Positions 53,530 to 62,646 of a stretch of 64,000 bases of DNA are shown here, one piece after another (positions within the stretch are counted from its first letter, which is position 1; each line of letters opens with the position of its first letter). The translations under genes were made by a program, and so were the position numbers. The DNA is taken from NCBI RefSeq assembly GCF_900010755.1, contig NZ_CZJT01000103.1:62001-126000 (forward strand), read 5' to 3'. Below the pieces are notes generated by a model. That model saw nothing but the letters and a program-made list of their open reading frames with translations, was not told where the DNA came from and did no database searches. This stretch comes from Paeniglutamicibacter antarcticus. Its GTDB lineage: Bacteria > Actinomycetota > Actinomycetes > Actinomycetales > Micrococcaceae.

Positions 53530-54156
53530 ATGCATTTCGTCCCAGCCTCGCGTGAAGTACTGGCCGAAGTCCTGCTGGCGGCAGGACCCGAGGCCCCCAC
53601 CTTGTGTGCCGGATGGCAGACCCGTCATTTGGCCGCGCACCTAGTGTTACGTGAACACTCGATGCTTGCCGCCGGCATTGCCCTGAAACCGCTGACCCCG
53701 CTGATGGAGCGCGAGCTCAACTCCCGCGCCACCGCAGCCTTGGACCGCGACGCCTACGTGCAGCTTGTCAATGAATTCAAGGCAGGCGCCCCCAAGTACT
53801 CGCCGTTTTCCCTGCCCACCTTCGACCGTGCGGCAAACCTCAGCGAGTACTTCATCCACACAGAGGATGTCCGGCGTGCAACCGATCGCTGGGCGCCGCG
53901 CGTCTTGGATGCAAAGTACGCCGACATGTTGTGGCACGATCTGGTCCGCCGCGCTTCGACCTATTACCGGGGAACGCATGTAGGAATCATTTTGGTGCGC
54001 CCCGATGGCCAGCGCCATGTGGTGCGCAAGGCCCAAACGTCTGTTGCCATCGTCGGGTCCCCGGAGGAATTGTTGCTCCATGCCTCGGGCCGGCGCGATG
54101 AGGCACTCGTGACGTACGAGGGAAGCCGCGAAGCGATATCCCTGCTTCGCTCCTGA
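53530..54156 (+). CDS. TIGR03085 family metal-binding protein (DinB/MDMPI-like)
   Basis: 208-aa protein of the mycothiol-dependent maleylpyruvate isomerase-like/DinB superfamily. Diagnostic start MHFVPASREVLAE, then LCAGWQTRHLAAHLVLREH and NLSEYFIHTEDVRRAT, with His residues in positions of the three-His metal site. Function unknown. TAGTTT ends 7 nt before the ATG at 53530 (leaderless type). Confidence 0.88.
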   Translation: MHFVPASREVLAEVLLAAGPEAPTLCAGWQTRHLAAHLVLREHSMLAAGIALKPLTPLMERELNSRATAALDRDAYVQLVNEFKAGAPKYSPFSLPTFDRAANLSEYFIHTEDVRRATDRWAPRVLDAKYADMLWHDLVRRASTYYRGTHVGIILVRPDGQRHVVRKAQTSVAIVGSPEELLLHASGRRDEALVTYEGSREAISLLRS

Positions 54157-54444
54157 GATGCTCCGGCCCGGCCGGCGAACTGCTGCCTTCAGACTTGGAA
54201 GCCACCATTGCCAATTCATCGGCTGCCAGAGCCTGGCTGGCGATGATTCCCGTGAAACCCCTGTGAATGCCGGCTTCCGGGTCGGTAGAGGGCTCCGGAG
54301 ACGAACTATCGACATCCCCTGCACCCAAAGCGTGCACGTTCTTTTCTTGCCAGTTCATCCGATGCCGTTTTCCGACCACAGATGCTTAAACCTTGCTGAG
54401 CTTTACCCACACTTTGTTCTCCACAAAACGTTCCACCACCCGCG

Positions 54445-55383
54445 CTACGGGATTGTCTCGGGTACAACGATTATTGCTTCGGGATGATCAGTAAGCCGTA
54501 GCGCCGGGCATGTTCCCACCGGTTCCGTAACCACAATGGGACTCTGCAGTGATCCACCAACGATCTGGCCCTTCAGCGTTGCGGGACAGCTTTGGGGAAC
54601 CCCGGCGACTTGCGCTTCAAGAACATGGATCCGGGCGGGAACTGGCTGTGTGAACTCAGTACTTTTTGGGGCAAAACCGACCACGGGAGTCAGCGCAAAG
54701 ACAATGATCCCTGCCACGAACCAAATCGCTAACCCTTGAATCTGCTTAACCAATCGTTGGTAGGCCTCAAGTCGCTGCTGGTAGGCAACAGCGGCCTCAA
54801 TTTGCTGGATGTACGCTTTAGCTTGAGTGCGTTTGGTCTTCACCCAAGCAACGTCCGAGGGCTCTTCCGGCCGTAGATTCCGGCCCGCTAGGGCATATGG
54901 CTCTTTCCTCTCTAGGGCAGCAAGTGCGAGTCCACTCCCGACGAATTCATCGGTATAAAGCTCTGTGATGCTTCTGGATTCCCCCAGTAGCTGGGTGCGC
55001 CGTTCGTACACCCATTTCAGCATTGGCGCCTCGGCACCAATTTTCTCCACGGAGCCGAGTCGATTGGCTTGCAATAGACCGAGGTCCAATTCACGGTTGG
55101 ATAGGTCAATGATCGTCGGAGCATTCAGGGCGAGCACTCGGGCTGCCCCAAACAAAACAAGTCCTACGGCACTTAGTGCCAAGACGGCACCAAGTATTGC
55201 AATCAGCGCAGCCCAGAGCCGCAGGTCTTGTAACGATGTCAATTGAAGCCCCGCGATAACTGCCACGGCAATGGATCCCGCGGAGGCCACAAGCCATTTC
55301 AGGGTTCCGGCAAGGTTTTCGGTCTTGAGTTCAAAATAATCGACTTGCGAGGTTGGCGCTTCGGTCATTTCTGGAATATCCAC
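54445..55383 (-). CDS. Hypothetical three-TM membrane protein
   Basis: 312-aa protein, unrecognised. Two TM helices near residues 30-50 and 57-82, a 130-residue cytoplasmic helical region (probable coiled coil around KTKRTQAKAYIQQIEAAVAY), a third TM helix near 218-238, then a C-terminal beta-rich domain with two Cys (SCPATL, GTCPALRL) that would face outward and could form a disulfide. Starts close to the divergent antitoxin gene, whose promoter it must share. Confidence 0.7.
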   Translation of the reverse strand: MDIPEMTEAPTSQVDYFELKTENLAGTLKWLVASAGSIAVAVIAGLQLTSLQDLRLWAALIAILGAVLALSAVGLVLFGAARVLALNAPTIIDLSNRELDLGLLQANRLGSVEKIGAEAPMLKWVYERRTQLLGESRSITELYTDEFVGSGLALAALERKEPYALAGRNLRPEEPSDVAWVKTKRTQAKAYIQQIEAAVAYQQRLEAYQRLVKQIQGLAIWFVAGIIVFALTPVVGFAPKSTEFTQPVPARIHVLEAQVAGVPQSCPATLKGQIVGGSLQSPIVVTEPVGTCPALRLTDHPEAIIVVPETIP

Positions 55384-55402
55384 GTGATTTCCTTAGTTGA
55401 AA

Positions 55403-55431
55403 CATGTACTACACATGTACTACATGTGTTA
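55403..55431. promoter_or_regulatory. Possible antitoxin operator (direct/inverted ACATGTA elements)
   Basis: ACATGTACTAC occurs twice in tandem (ACATGTACTACACATGTACTACATGT), with ACATGT itself a palindrome and a third ACATGT-type end. It lies about 50 bp before the Phd-type gene and 20-50 bp before the divergent membrane gene. Such repeats are typical autoregulatory sites of Phd-type antitoxins (inference). Confidence 0.55.
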
Positions 55432-55479
55432 GCCTCATACCTTAACAAGCTTCTGTTCGAACACGAGGAAGAAGTCGCT

Positions 55480-55764
55480 ATGTCCCCCCAAGCCCAAGTG
55501 GCAAGTTCGCATACGTACAGCATGCGTGAGTTAAACCAGAACACTGCCCATGTCATCAGGGAGATCAACGAGTCAGGTGAACCAGCCCTCATCACCCGCC
55601 AGGGCAGGCCAGTGGCACTAATAACCCCCTTGGCCAATGTACGTGTGGAAGCTGCGGTGCTGACTGCTGCCCGGGAAAGCGTTTCGGTTCTGAATACCGC
55701 AGAATCTGTGGGCAAAATCCACACCAGTGAAGAGGTTGGCAGGGACCTGGGTTTCATCGACTAA
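55480..55764 (+). CDS. Phd/YefM-type antitoxin, no adjacent toxin on the same strand
   Basis: 94-aa protein. YSMRELNQNTAHVIREINES followed by GEPALITRQGRPVALITPL is the classic Phd/YefM DNA-binding fold; the C-terminal 35 residues would wrap the toxin. The expected toxin gene does not follow. Instead a convergent gene overlaps its 3' end by 11 nt. A purine-rich GAGGAAGAAG precedes the ATG at 55480. Upstream, a repeated ACATGTACTACA sequence (about 55405-55430) may be its autoregulatory operator. Confidence 0.85.
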   Translation: MSPQAQVASSHTYSMRELNQNTAHVIREINESGEPALITRQGRPVALITPLANVRVEAAVLTAARESVSVLNTAESVGKIHTSEEVGRDLGFID

Positions 55765-56131
55765 GCCCCTTGTGCACAAGGAGATGATGTATTTCCGAAT
55801 TTGAAACAACCCGACGTATGACAAATCCAGGTTCCAACCCATTTCTGGCCCGTTCATTGAGCGTAAGCGCAGAATAGACCAAACAATAGTCATGGGCCGC
55901 AGGGCCATGCCGATCGTCACCATCCAGATCGAACGATAGATATTCGGGCAGTTCAGAGACCCAGATACAGCGTCTAAATCTAGAATCCATGGCTTCATCT
56001 AGCGGGCCTTCGATCTCGTCGTCTGCATCCGGACGCAACTGCGTATCTGCAATTTGCCAGATGGTCTTACCCACCGACGAGTCGCCGATGGCACGCAGTT
56101 CTTCTTTTGCCAGATCCGTCCAGTCCGCCAT
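55754..56131 (-). CDS. Hypothetical protein convergent with the antitoxin
   Basis: 125-aa acidic protein beginning MADWTDLAKEELRAIG, with RCIWVSELPEYLSFDLDGDD and YCLVYSALTLNERARNGLEPGFVIRRV. I do not recognise it. The ending (charged strand, then VIRRVVSNSEIHHLL) faintly recalls ParE/RelE-type folds, but those toxins are normally basic and this one is acidic. Overlaps the antitoxin 3' end by 11 nt in opposite orientation. A TTG four codons upstream is an alternative start. Confidence 0.6.
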   Translation of the reverse strand: MADWTDLAKEELRAIGDSSVGKTIWQIADTQLRPDADDEIEGPLDEAMDSRFRRCIWVSELPEYLSFDLDGDDRHGPAAHDYCLVYSALTLNERARNGLEPGFVIRRVVSNSEIHHLLVHKGLSR

Positions 56132-56230
56132 ACGCTCATTCAACCAGAGAGCACAGCGTACGTGTAGCTTTCAGCCGTAGCACGTGGACGCCGCCAGCGC
56201 ACGGGTCAATTCACTTGAACAACGAATCTC

Positions 56231-58237
56231 CTAGAACTCGACAAATGCTCCGGCCGTCAGCCCACCGACACTCCGTACATGGACCACCGCAAGGGAACCT
56301 GCCACGGGATTCCCGGCAATCGCGGAGGGCTCAACCAGAGCCGGCAGCACGGCCGAGGCGCTCCAGTTTATTCCGTTTTGATGCACGAACACGTCCTCGC
56401 CGTTGACCGTCAGGTAAATCCCCGAATTTTCCGGTCCCAGGATGGTGCCGGCGAATTCGACAAGCCGTGCTCCCTCGTTGCGGTTTGACACAATGGAAGC
56501 CACCTCAATTGTAATTTCGGGGTTTAGCTCGGTGGAATTGTCGGTTTCTTGGCATCTCGGGAACCGATCCCCGAGCAAGTCGGGGGCCAGCGGCGGGGTT
56601 GTACGCAGCAAACCGGCAGCTTCAAAGGCATAACCATAGGACAGAAGTTCATTGTCCTTGTAGGCGGGCCCGGCGATCGTGAGCCCCACCGGCATGCCGA
56701 TGTCTTCCATGATTCCCATGGCCACGGTGATGGACGGGATGCCAAAGTGCCGCAGCGCGTAGTTTCCGTTGGAAAAGAAGACCCCGTTGGCCCATGCATG
56801 GTCGGCTGATTCAACGTTGGTGTCTGCGTCCTGGGCGGCGACATCCGCGTTGGCAGGGAACACAATCCCATCCAACCCCAGGGATGCCAGCCAATCCTCA
56901 AAGAGGCTCTTGCGCAGTGATTCGAGAGCCTTCAGGGCATCACCGAAACCCGGAAGTTCCTCAGCGAGGCCCAGTCCGTTTTCTGCCATGGCAACCACGT
57001 CACGGTACCGGTTTTCGTAGTCACCCACTTCCTCATACCTATCAGGAAGCGAACCTGCCGGGGCCGGGAAGATCTGGGTGTGTTCCACATCCGCCAGCCG
57101 GTTCAGGGCAGGGTCGTCGTTGGCACACAGGAAGGTATCCCAGCCATGGGCCAGGATGTCATTGAATTCGGTATCCATCCAGCCCTCGGGCAGCATGCCC
57201 AGCGCCGCTAGCTGTTCTCCGCCAGGGGTGTCGCCCTCGTAGCGTTCGATCATCGGCAGGTCGACCTCGATGATTTCGGCTCCCAGTGTTTCCAAACGTT
57301 TCCGGGCATCTTCCCAGAGCGAGAGGATGGAGGGGCGTACCTGGATAAGGAACTTTGGATCCAGCCCGAGGTACATGCGCGGAACACCGAACCGCTTGCC
57401 CTTCAACGCCTGCGGGTCGGCCAGCTCCGCATACAGTGCCGGGCGGACCGAAGAGGCGGCAGGCAATGGCACAGCTTGCTGGTGGCGCCAGAAGTCCCCC
57501 AGGGTCTCGGCATCGTCGGCGACGATGACATCGAGCAGCCGGAACATGTCTTCCATGCTCCGGGTGTGCGGGACCACCACATCTCGAACCGGGAACAGCG
57601 GCCAGTTGCCACGGATCGAGATAACACCGCGGGAAGGCGTGTAGGCGCACAGTGCGTTGTTGGAGGCGGGGCTGCGCCCGGAAGATACCGTCTCCTCCCC
57701 CATCCCGAAGACGCCCATGCTGGAGGCGGTGGCCACGGCCGAGCCGTTGGATGAGCCCGAGGCGTAGGCAGCGGCCAGGTAGTCGGTGTTGTAGGGGCTT
57801 TCGGCCCGGCCGTAGAGCCCGCGCTGCATCCCGCCATCTGCCATCGGAGGCATGTTGGTCTTACCCAGCAGCACTCCTCCGGCTTCCCGGATTTTCTCCA
57901 CGGTGAAGGCATCGTGCTGTGCCACCAGGTCCTTGAATGCCGGTGATCCGCTGGCGACGGTGAGACCACGCGCCATGTAGCTGTCCTTGACCGTGTAGGG
58001 GATTCCTTCAAGGGCCCCGACGGTCCCGGCGCGTCGGCGCTTATCGGAGGCTGCCGCTTCCGCAAAGACGTCCGGGTTCAAGACCGGTACCGCATTGAGC
58101 CGCACCGAGGACCTGTCGAAGCGCCCGATGCGGGCCAGATGTGCGGCGACCAGTTCGACGGCCGTCACGTCCCCTGACTCGAGCGCAGTCAAGGTTTCTT
58201 CGATGGATGCCTCGTGGATGGTGAACTGTCGTTTCAT
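56231..58237 (-). CDS. Amidase-signature family hydrolase with C-terminal beta domain
   Basis: 668-aa amidase. Catalytic Lys in IPYTVKDSYMARG, GKTNMPPMADGG, and the Gly/Ser-rich SGSSNGSAVATASSMGVFGMG; the nucleophile serine region reads ETVSSGRSPASNN, slightly off the usual GSxRxPA. Residues from about 560 to the end form a beta-rich extra module, making it longer than typical (470-500 aa). Downstream of the agmatine deiminase and permease genes; it might hydrolyse the carbamoyl or amide product (inference). No ribosome site seen at the ATG. Confidence 0.87.
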   Translation of the reverse strand: MKRQFTIHEASIEETLTALESGDVTAVELVAAHLARIGRFDRSSVRLNAVPVLNPDVFAEAAASDKRRRAGTVGALEGIPYTVKDSYMARGLTVASGSPAFKDLVAQHDAFTVEKIREAGGVLLGKTNMPPMADGGMQRGLYGRAESPYNTDYLAAAYASGSSNGSAVATASSMGVFGMGEETVSSGRSPASNNALCAYTPSRGVISIRGNWPLFPVRDVVVPHTRSMEDMFRLLDVIVADDAETLGDFWRHQQAVPLPAASSVRPALYAELADPQALKGKRFGVPRMYLGLDPKFLIQVRPSILSLWEDARKRLETLGAEIIEVDLPMIERYEGDTPGGEQLAALGMLPEGWMDTEFNDILAHGWDTFLCANDDPALNRLADVEHTQIFPAPAGSLPDRYEEVGDYENRYRDVVAMAENGLGLAEELPGFGDALKALESLRKSLFEDWLASLGLDGIVFPANADVAAQDADTNVESADHAWANGVFFSNGNYALRHFGIPSITVAMGIMEDIGMPVGLTIAGPAYKDNELLSYGYAFEAAGLLRTTPPLAPDLLGDRFPRCQETDNSTELNPEITIEVASIVSNRNEGARLVEFAGTILGPENSGIYLTVNGEDVFVHQNGINWSASAVLPALVEPSAIAGNPVAGSLAVVHVRSVGGLTAGAFVEF

Positions 58238-58326
58238 GAAGCTATCTCATGCTTTCTGGATTCATCCGCCCACCTGTGAGGCGGCGGACAGGAATTGATG
58301 TGCTGCCGGATCAAGCGGAGTGGTTT

Positions 58327-59874
58327 CTAGAACCTGTCCTTGGCCGAAGCCGGTGCCCGCTTGGGAAGGGAGCGCCCGGAGAAGAACTCCGGGCGGCGAA
58401 CCGCCGCACCGACCAGGAACAGTGCGCCCAGTGCGATGATGCCCACGCCGATGACGAAGACCAACCCGATACCCATGACCTCCGAGCCCGAGCCGTAGTC
58501 CGGATCCCAGGAATCCACGGAGGTCTGGATGAACACGGCAACCAGGGCGATGCCGCCCAGCAGCGGGGCCAGCAGGCGCAGCAGGCAGTTGCGGATCGAA
58601 TCCAGGGCCGTGTGCCTGAAGTACCAGACGCAGGCCAGGGCGGTGATGCCGTAGTAGAAGCAGATCATCATGCCCAACGCCAGGATGGTGTCGTTCAGGA
58701 CGTTGTTGCTCAGCATCCGCATCATCGCGTAGAAACCGGCCGAGACGCCACCGGCGACGATAGTGGCAAACGCCGGGGACTTGAATTTGTTAACCGAGCT
58801 GAAGCGCTGGGGCAACGCTCCGTGGTGCGAGATGGCAAGCAGTGAGCGGGCCGGGGAAATCATCGTGGACTGCAGCGACGAGGCGCACGAGGAAAGCACT
58901 GCCAGCGAAAGCAGGATCGCGAACGGGCCCATGACCGGGGCGGCAATGCTGGTGAACACGTTTTCGGCGTTCTCCGGGTTGCGTAGGCCCAGTCCGGTGT
59001 CGCCGACGCCGGCGAACATCACCGTGGCGATGGAACCCACCAGGTAGATGGCCAATACGGCGATGGCGGTCAGTGCGGCGGCCATGCCGGAGGTGCGTTC
59101 GCCGTTCTTGGTTTCTTCGGTCATAGTCAGGCAGACATCCCAACCCCAGAAGGCAAAGATCGACAGGCTCAGCCCTACGGCGAAGGCCGAGAAGGAATCA
59201 ATGTGCATCGGGTTGAACCAGGATGCGTCAAAGGCCAGGTGGCCAGGCTGGTCTGCGGCCTGGGTCAACGCCCCGATGACAAACCAGGCAAGAATGATGA
59301 GCTGGAAGCCCACCAGCACGTACTGCACCAGGCGCGTGGTGGTCAGTCCGCGGCAGGCGACAAAGACCGCTACTCCGACGAACACCAGGCAGGTGAGGAT
59401 GTTGAGCCCCTTGTTCTCCGTCAGTTCGGCCAACGCCGGGTTGCCGGTGGCCTGGGCCAAGAAGAGGTAGAAGAAGTCGACGGCGACGCCGGCGAGGTTG
59501 GAGAGCACGATGATATTGGCGGCCAACAGCCCCCAACCACCCAGCCAGCCAAGTGCCGGGCCGAAGGCCTGGGAAACCCAGGTGAAGGTGGTTCCGGAGT
59601 CCGGGGTGTCGGCGTTGAGTTCCCGGTAGGCCAGCGCCACCAGGAACATGGGGATGAATCCGACGATGAAGATCGCCGGCAGCTGCGTGCCGATCGCCTG
59701 GACCGTGGGACCCAAGGAGGAGGTCAGCACATAGGCGGGCGCGATGGTGGAGATGCCGATCATCACCGCGGCGAAGAGTCCAAGCTGTCCGGAGGCCAGG
59801 CCCTTGGAGCGGATGAGGCCTGAGGCCGATGAAGTCAGCGGCGCCTTGGCGCGCTTGAGCGTGCCCTGGCTCAT
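58327..59874 (-). CDS. APC family amino acid/polyamine permease
   Basis: 515-aa, 12-TM permease of the amino acid-polyamine-organocation superfamily. GLFAAVMIGISTIAPAYVL in TM1 holds the substrate loop, PDSGTTFTWVSQAFGP follows in the TM2-3 region, and TM6 has FAFWGWDVCLTMTEET. Basic N- and C-termini. The ATG overlaps the stop of the agmatine deiminase gene (ATGA). Context suggests uptake of agmatine, putrescine or a related amine. Confidence 0.9.
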   Translation of the reverse strand: MSQGTLKRAKAPLTSSASGLIRSKGLASGQLGLFAAVMIGISTIAPAYVLTSSLGPTVQAIGTQLPAIFIVGFIPMFLVALAYRELNADTPDSGTTFTWVSQAFGPALGWLGGWGLLAANIIVLSNLAGVAVDFFYLFLAQATGNPALAELTENKGLNILTCLVFVGVAVFVACRGLTTTRLVQYVLVGFQLIILAWFVIGALTQAADQPGHLAFDASWFNPMHIDSFSAFAVGLSLSIFAFWGWDVCLTMTEETKNGERTSGMAAALTAIAVLAIYLVGSIATVMFAGVGDTGLGLRNPENAENVFTSIAAPVMGPFAILLSLAVLSSCASSLQSTMISPARSLLAISHHGALPQRFSSVNKFKSPAFATIVAGGVSAGFYAMMRMLSNNVLNDTILALGMMICFYYGITALACVWYFRHTALDSIRNCLLRLLAPLLGGIALVAVFIQTSVDSWDPDYGSGSEVMGIGLVFVIGVGIIALGALFLVGAAVRRPEFFSGRSLPKRAPASAKDRF

Positions 59875-60905
59875 GAGAGGTCCGCTCCGGAAACCGGTTC
59901 CTGCTGGGTGATGCAGTGGATGCCGCCGCCGCGGGCAAAGAGCTCGCGGGCGTCGACTCCGATGATCTTGCGGCCCGGGTAGGCATCGGCCAGGATCGCC
60001 AACGCCAACCCATCGTTCGGGTCATCGAAGGTGCAGGCAACCACACCGCCGTTGATGACCAAGTGGTTGATATAGCTGTAGTCAACAAAGCCTTCGTCAT
60101 CGCGCAGCGTAGCGGGTGCAGGGACTTCGATGACCTTGAATTCTCGGCCTTTGGCGTCGGTGGCCCCGCGGAAGGAGGCGATGATCTCGCGGCTGACGGC
60201 GTGGTCGGGGTGTTCGGGGTTTTGCTGGGAGTGGACCAGGACGGTTCCCGGGGAAGGAATCGTGGCGACGATGTCCACGTGGCCGCGGGTTCCGAATTCC
60301 ACGGAGTCACGGGTCAGCCCGCGGGGCAGCCAATGGACCTTGGTGGCACCGATCGTACGGGCGAATTCGGCCTCGACTTCAGCCTTGGTGATTCCGGGGT
60401 TGCGGCCCGGGTCAAATTGCACCGATTCGGTGGCAAGCACCGTGCCTTCGCCGTCCACGTGAATTCCCCCGCCCTCGTTGACGAGGTTGGAGGCGATGCG
60501 TTCAACGCCTGCCCATTCGGTAACCCGTGCACCGATCTTCTCGTCCTTGTCCCAGGAGGCCCAGTCCTGGGCGCCCCAGCCGTTGAACACCCAATCGACG
60601 GCGGCAAGTTCGCCCTCGACATTGGTGACGAAGGTGGGGCCGATGTCGCGCATCCAGGCGTCGTTGAGTTCAGCCGTGCGAATTTCAATGGCTGCGTCAA
60701 GGTAGCGTCGGGCGATTTCGGTGTCCGAGGGATCAACGACCATCGTGACCGGGGCAAACTCGGCGACCGCGTGGGCGACGTTGGACCATGTCGAGCGGGC
60801 GGCGTGGGCTTCCGCCTCGGTGTCCCCGAGAGTGTAGCCCTCATGGGGGAAGGCCATCCAGACTCGTTTTTGGGCCGAGGTTTCGGCGGGCATGATCCAG
60901 CTCAT
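59871..60905 (-). CDS. aguA: Agmatine deiminase
   Basis: 344-aa guanidino-modifying enzyme turning agmatine into N-carbamoylputrescine and ammonia. Visible: RVWMAFPHE, NDAWMRDIGPTFV (guanidino-binding Asp), NEGGGIHVDGEG, TRGHVDIVA (catalytic His), and the nucleophile Cys in ARGGGIHCITQQEP. AGGAG 8 nt before the ATG. First gene of an operon with the permease and amidase, divergent from the TetR gene. Confidence 0.94.
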   Translation of the reverse strand: MSWIMPAETSAQKRVWMAFPHEGYTLGDTEAEAHAARSTWSNVAHAVAEFAPVTMVVDPSDTEIARRYLDAAIEIRTAELNDAWMRDIGPTFVTNVEGELAAVDWVFNGWGAQDWASWDKDEKIGARVTEWAGVERIASNLVNEGGGIHVDGEGTVLATESVQFDPGRNPGITKAEVEAEFARTIGATKVHWLPRGLTRDSVEFGTRGHVDIVATIPSPGTVLVHSQQNPEHPDHAVSREIIASFRGATDAKGREFKVIEVPAPATLRDDEGFVDYSYINHLVINGGVVACTFDDPNDGLALAILADAYPGRKIIGVDARELFARGGGIHCITQQEPVSGADLS

Positions 60906-61001
60906 GGGAAGTTCTCCTGCGGATGATTGATGCGTTAATGAGGGCGGTTAATCCGGGTCAAACGGCCCAGGACTTCGAGATCCGGAGATCACCGTCACAT
61001 T

Positions 61002-61020
61002 AAATGAATGTCGTTCGTTT
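61002..61020. promoter_or_regulatory. Candidate TetR operator 1
   Basis: AAATGAA (61002-61008) and TTCGTTT (61014-61020) form an inverted repeat with one mismatch and a 5-bp spacer in the divergent aguA/tetR region, next to a TATTAT that could be a -10 element. Confidence 0.5.
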
Positions 61021-61059
61021 TATTATGGTGCGTCAGCTCACACCGCGCAAGAGGTAAAC

Positions 61060-61072
61060 CGAATTTCATTCG
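61060..61072. promoter_or_regulatory. Candidate TetR operator 2
   Basis: CGAAT-TTC-ATTCG is a perfect 5-3-5 dyad 40 bp from site 1. It shares the TTCRTT core with site 1 and lies about 50 bp before the regulator start. Confidence 0.5.
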
Positions 61073-61120
61073 TTAGAATATTCTGAGGCAGGTTCAGTAT
61101 CGAACGAGGAGCAAGATCCG

Positions 61121-61738
61121 ATGGCACGCCCCAGCAGCCCAAAGCTTTCCACCCCCGCCATCGCCGAGGCAGCCCTGGCACTCGTCGACGTTCAGGGGGA
61201 ATTCACGATTCCCGGGCTGGCCAGAGCCATGAACGTCAGCCCTTCCTCGCTGTACAACCACGTCACATCCAAGGACGACATCATTGAATTGATGCGCGGG
61301 AAGGCCATGGGGGAAATCGAGCTGCCGGAACCCGGAGGCGACTGGATTGAGACCCTGCGGCTGATCGCCCGGTGCTACATGCAGTCCTATGCAAAGCATC
61401 CCAGGCTCATCCCGTTGTTCACGGCACACACAGTGCGTGATGCCGGGACGATGCGGGTCTACGACGAATTGGCGCAGGCCTTCGCCGCGGGCGGCTTCGG
61501 GGCAGGCGACACCCTGGGTGCTATCACCGTGCTGGATTCCTTCGTGCTCGGGTCGGCCCTGGATGCGGCGGCACCGGCGCAGGTATGGGAATCGAGCTCG
61601 AACACCTCGGAGGCGCTGCGTGCCGCACTCGAAGCAGGGCTCGGCGTGGAGAACCGGGCGTGGAAAACCTTTGAATACGGCTTGGAGATCCTGCTTGCCG
61701 GGTTCCTCCGGCAATCCGCAACACACGAAAACCCCTGA
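61121..61738 (+). CDS. TetR/AcrR family regulator
   Basis: 205-aa regulator. N-terminal HTH: FTIPGLARAMNVSPSSLYNHVTSKDDIIELM. The C-terminal helical domain (LRLIARCYMQSYAKHPRLIPLF, then a long segment ending in LEILLAGFLRQ) would bind ligand and form the dimer. GAGGAG lies 9 nt before the ATG. It is divergent from the agmatine deiminase operon, so it probably controls it in response to agmatine or a product. Confidence 0.9.
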   Translation: MARPSSPKLSTPAIAEAALALVDVQGEFTIPGLARAMNVSPSSLYNHVTSKDDIIELMRGKAMGEIELPEPGGDWIETLRLIARCYMQSYAKHPRLIPLFTAHTVRDAGTMRVYDELAQAFAAGGFGAGDTLGAITVLDSFVLGSALDAAAPAQVWESSSNTSEALRAALEAGLGVENRAWKTFEYGLEILLAGFLRQSATHENP

Positions 61739-61756
61739 GCAGTCGCTCGTTAACGA

Positions 61757-61801
61757 ACTTCGACCCCGCGGATTGCCGAAGCAAATCCACGGGGTCGAAG
61801 T
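61757..61801. terminator. Bidirectional terminator between tetR and hisF
   Basis: ACTTCGACCCCG pairs with CGGGGTCGAAGT and continues with GGATT/AATCC (17 bp, one mismatch). It separates the convergent regulator and hisF. Confidence 0.85.
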
Positions 61802-61811
61802 ATAAAATGAT

Positions 61812-62582
61812 CTAGCGGACGGGGTATCCCGCTTCACGAATGGCATCCTTGACCCGCTTGATCATGTCATCGGGGCCAAAGTGGAAGATTGAGGCAGCCA
61901 ATACCGCATTGGCTCCGGCTTCGATGGCCGGTGGGAAGTGCTCCGGTCCCCCGGCACCGCCAGAAGCAATCAACGGAACACTGACCGCGGCACGTACAGC
62001 GCGGATCATTTCCAGGTCGAATCCGTCCTTGGTGCCGTCGGCATCGATCGAGTTCAGCAGGATTTCACCCACACCACGCTCGGCCGCTTCCTTGGCCCAC
62101 GCCACGGCGCAACGGCCGGTACCCGTGCGTCCACCGTGAGTGGTGACCTCAAAGCCGGATTCGACATCCGGGTTATCCGTGCGGCGGGCATCGAGCGAGA
62201 GCACCAATACCTGAGATCCGAAGCGCTGGGTAATCTCGTTGATGACCTCGGGGCGGTCCACCGCCGCGGTGTTGATCGAGGCCTTGTCTGCCCCGGCCCG
62301 CAGCAGGCGGTCCACGTCCTCGACGGCGCGCACGCCGCCGCCGACGGTCAGCGGGATGAAGATTTCCTCGGCGGTCTTGGCGACCACGTCGTAGGTGGTT
62401 TCGCGGTTGCCCGAGGATGCAGTCACGTCCAGGAACGTGATTTCATCGGCTCCGGCTGCGTTGTAGCGCTTGGCCAGTTCCACGGGGTCCCCGGCGTCGC
62501 GCAGCCCCTCAAAGTTCACTCCCTTGACGACTCTGCCGTTATCCACGTCGAGGCAAGGGATCACACGGATCGCAACGCTCAT
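61812..62582 (-). CDS. hisF: Imidazole glycerol phosphate synthase, cyclase subunit
   Basis: 256-aa (beta/alpha)8 barrel. Catalytic Asp in [41 protein letters not shown]; second Asp in [17 protein letters not shown]; phosphate-binding [12 protein letters not shown]. Works with HisH, which is not in the window. Starts 64 bp after hisG. Confidence 0.98.
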   Translation of the reverse strand: MSVAIRVIPCLDVDNGRVVKGVNFEGLRDAGDPVELAKRYNAAGADEITFLDVTASSGNRETTYDVVAKTAEEIFIPLTVGGGVRAVEDVDRLLRAGADKASINTAAVDRPEVINEITQRFGSQVLVLSLDARRTDNPDVESGFEVTTHGGRTGTGRCAVAWAKEAAERGVGEILLNSIDADGTKDGFDLEMIRAVRAAVSVPLIASGGAGGPEHFPPAIEAGANAVLAASIFHFGPDDMIKRVKDAIREAGYPVR

Positions 62583-62646
62583 GAAGGGTCAACTCCTAGA
62601 AAAGTTAAGAAAATGGTGTTCTTTGAGGGGTGCAACAAAACCGGAA

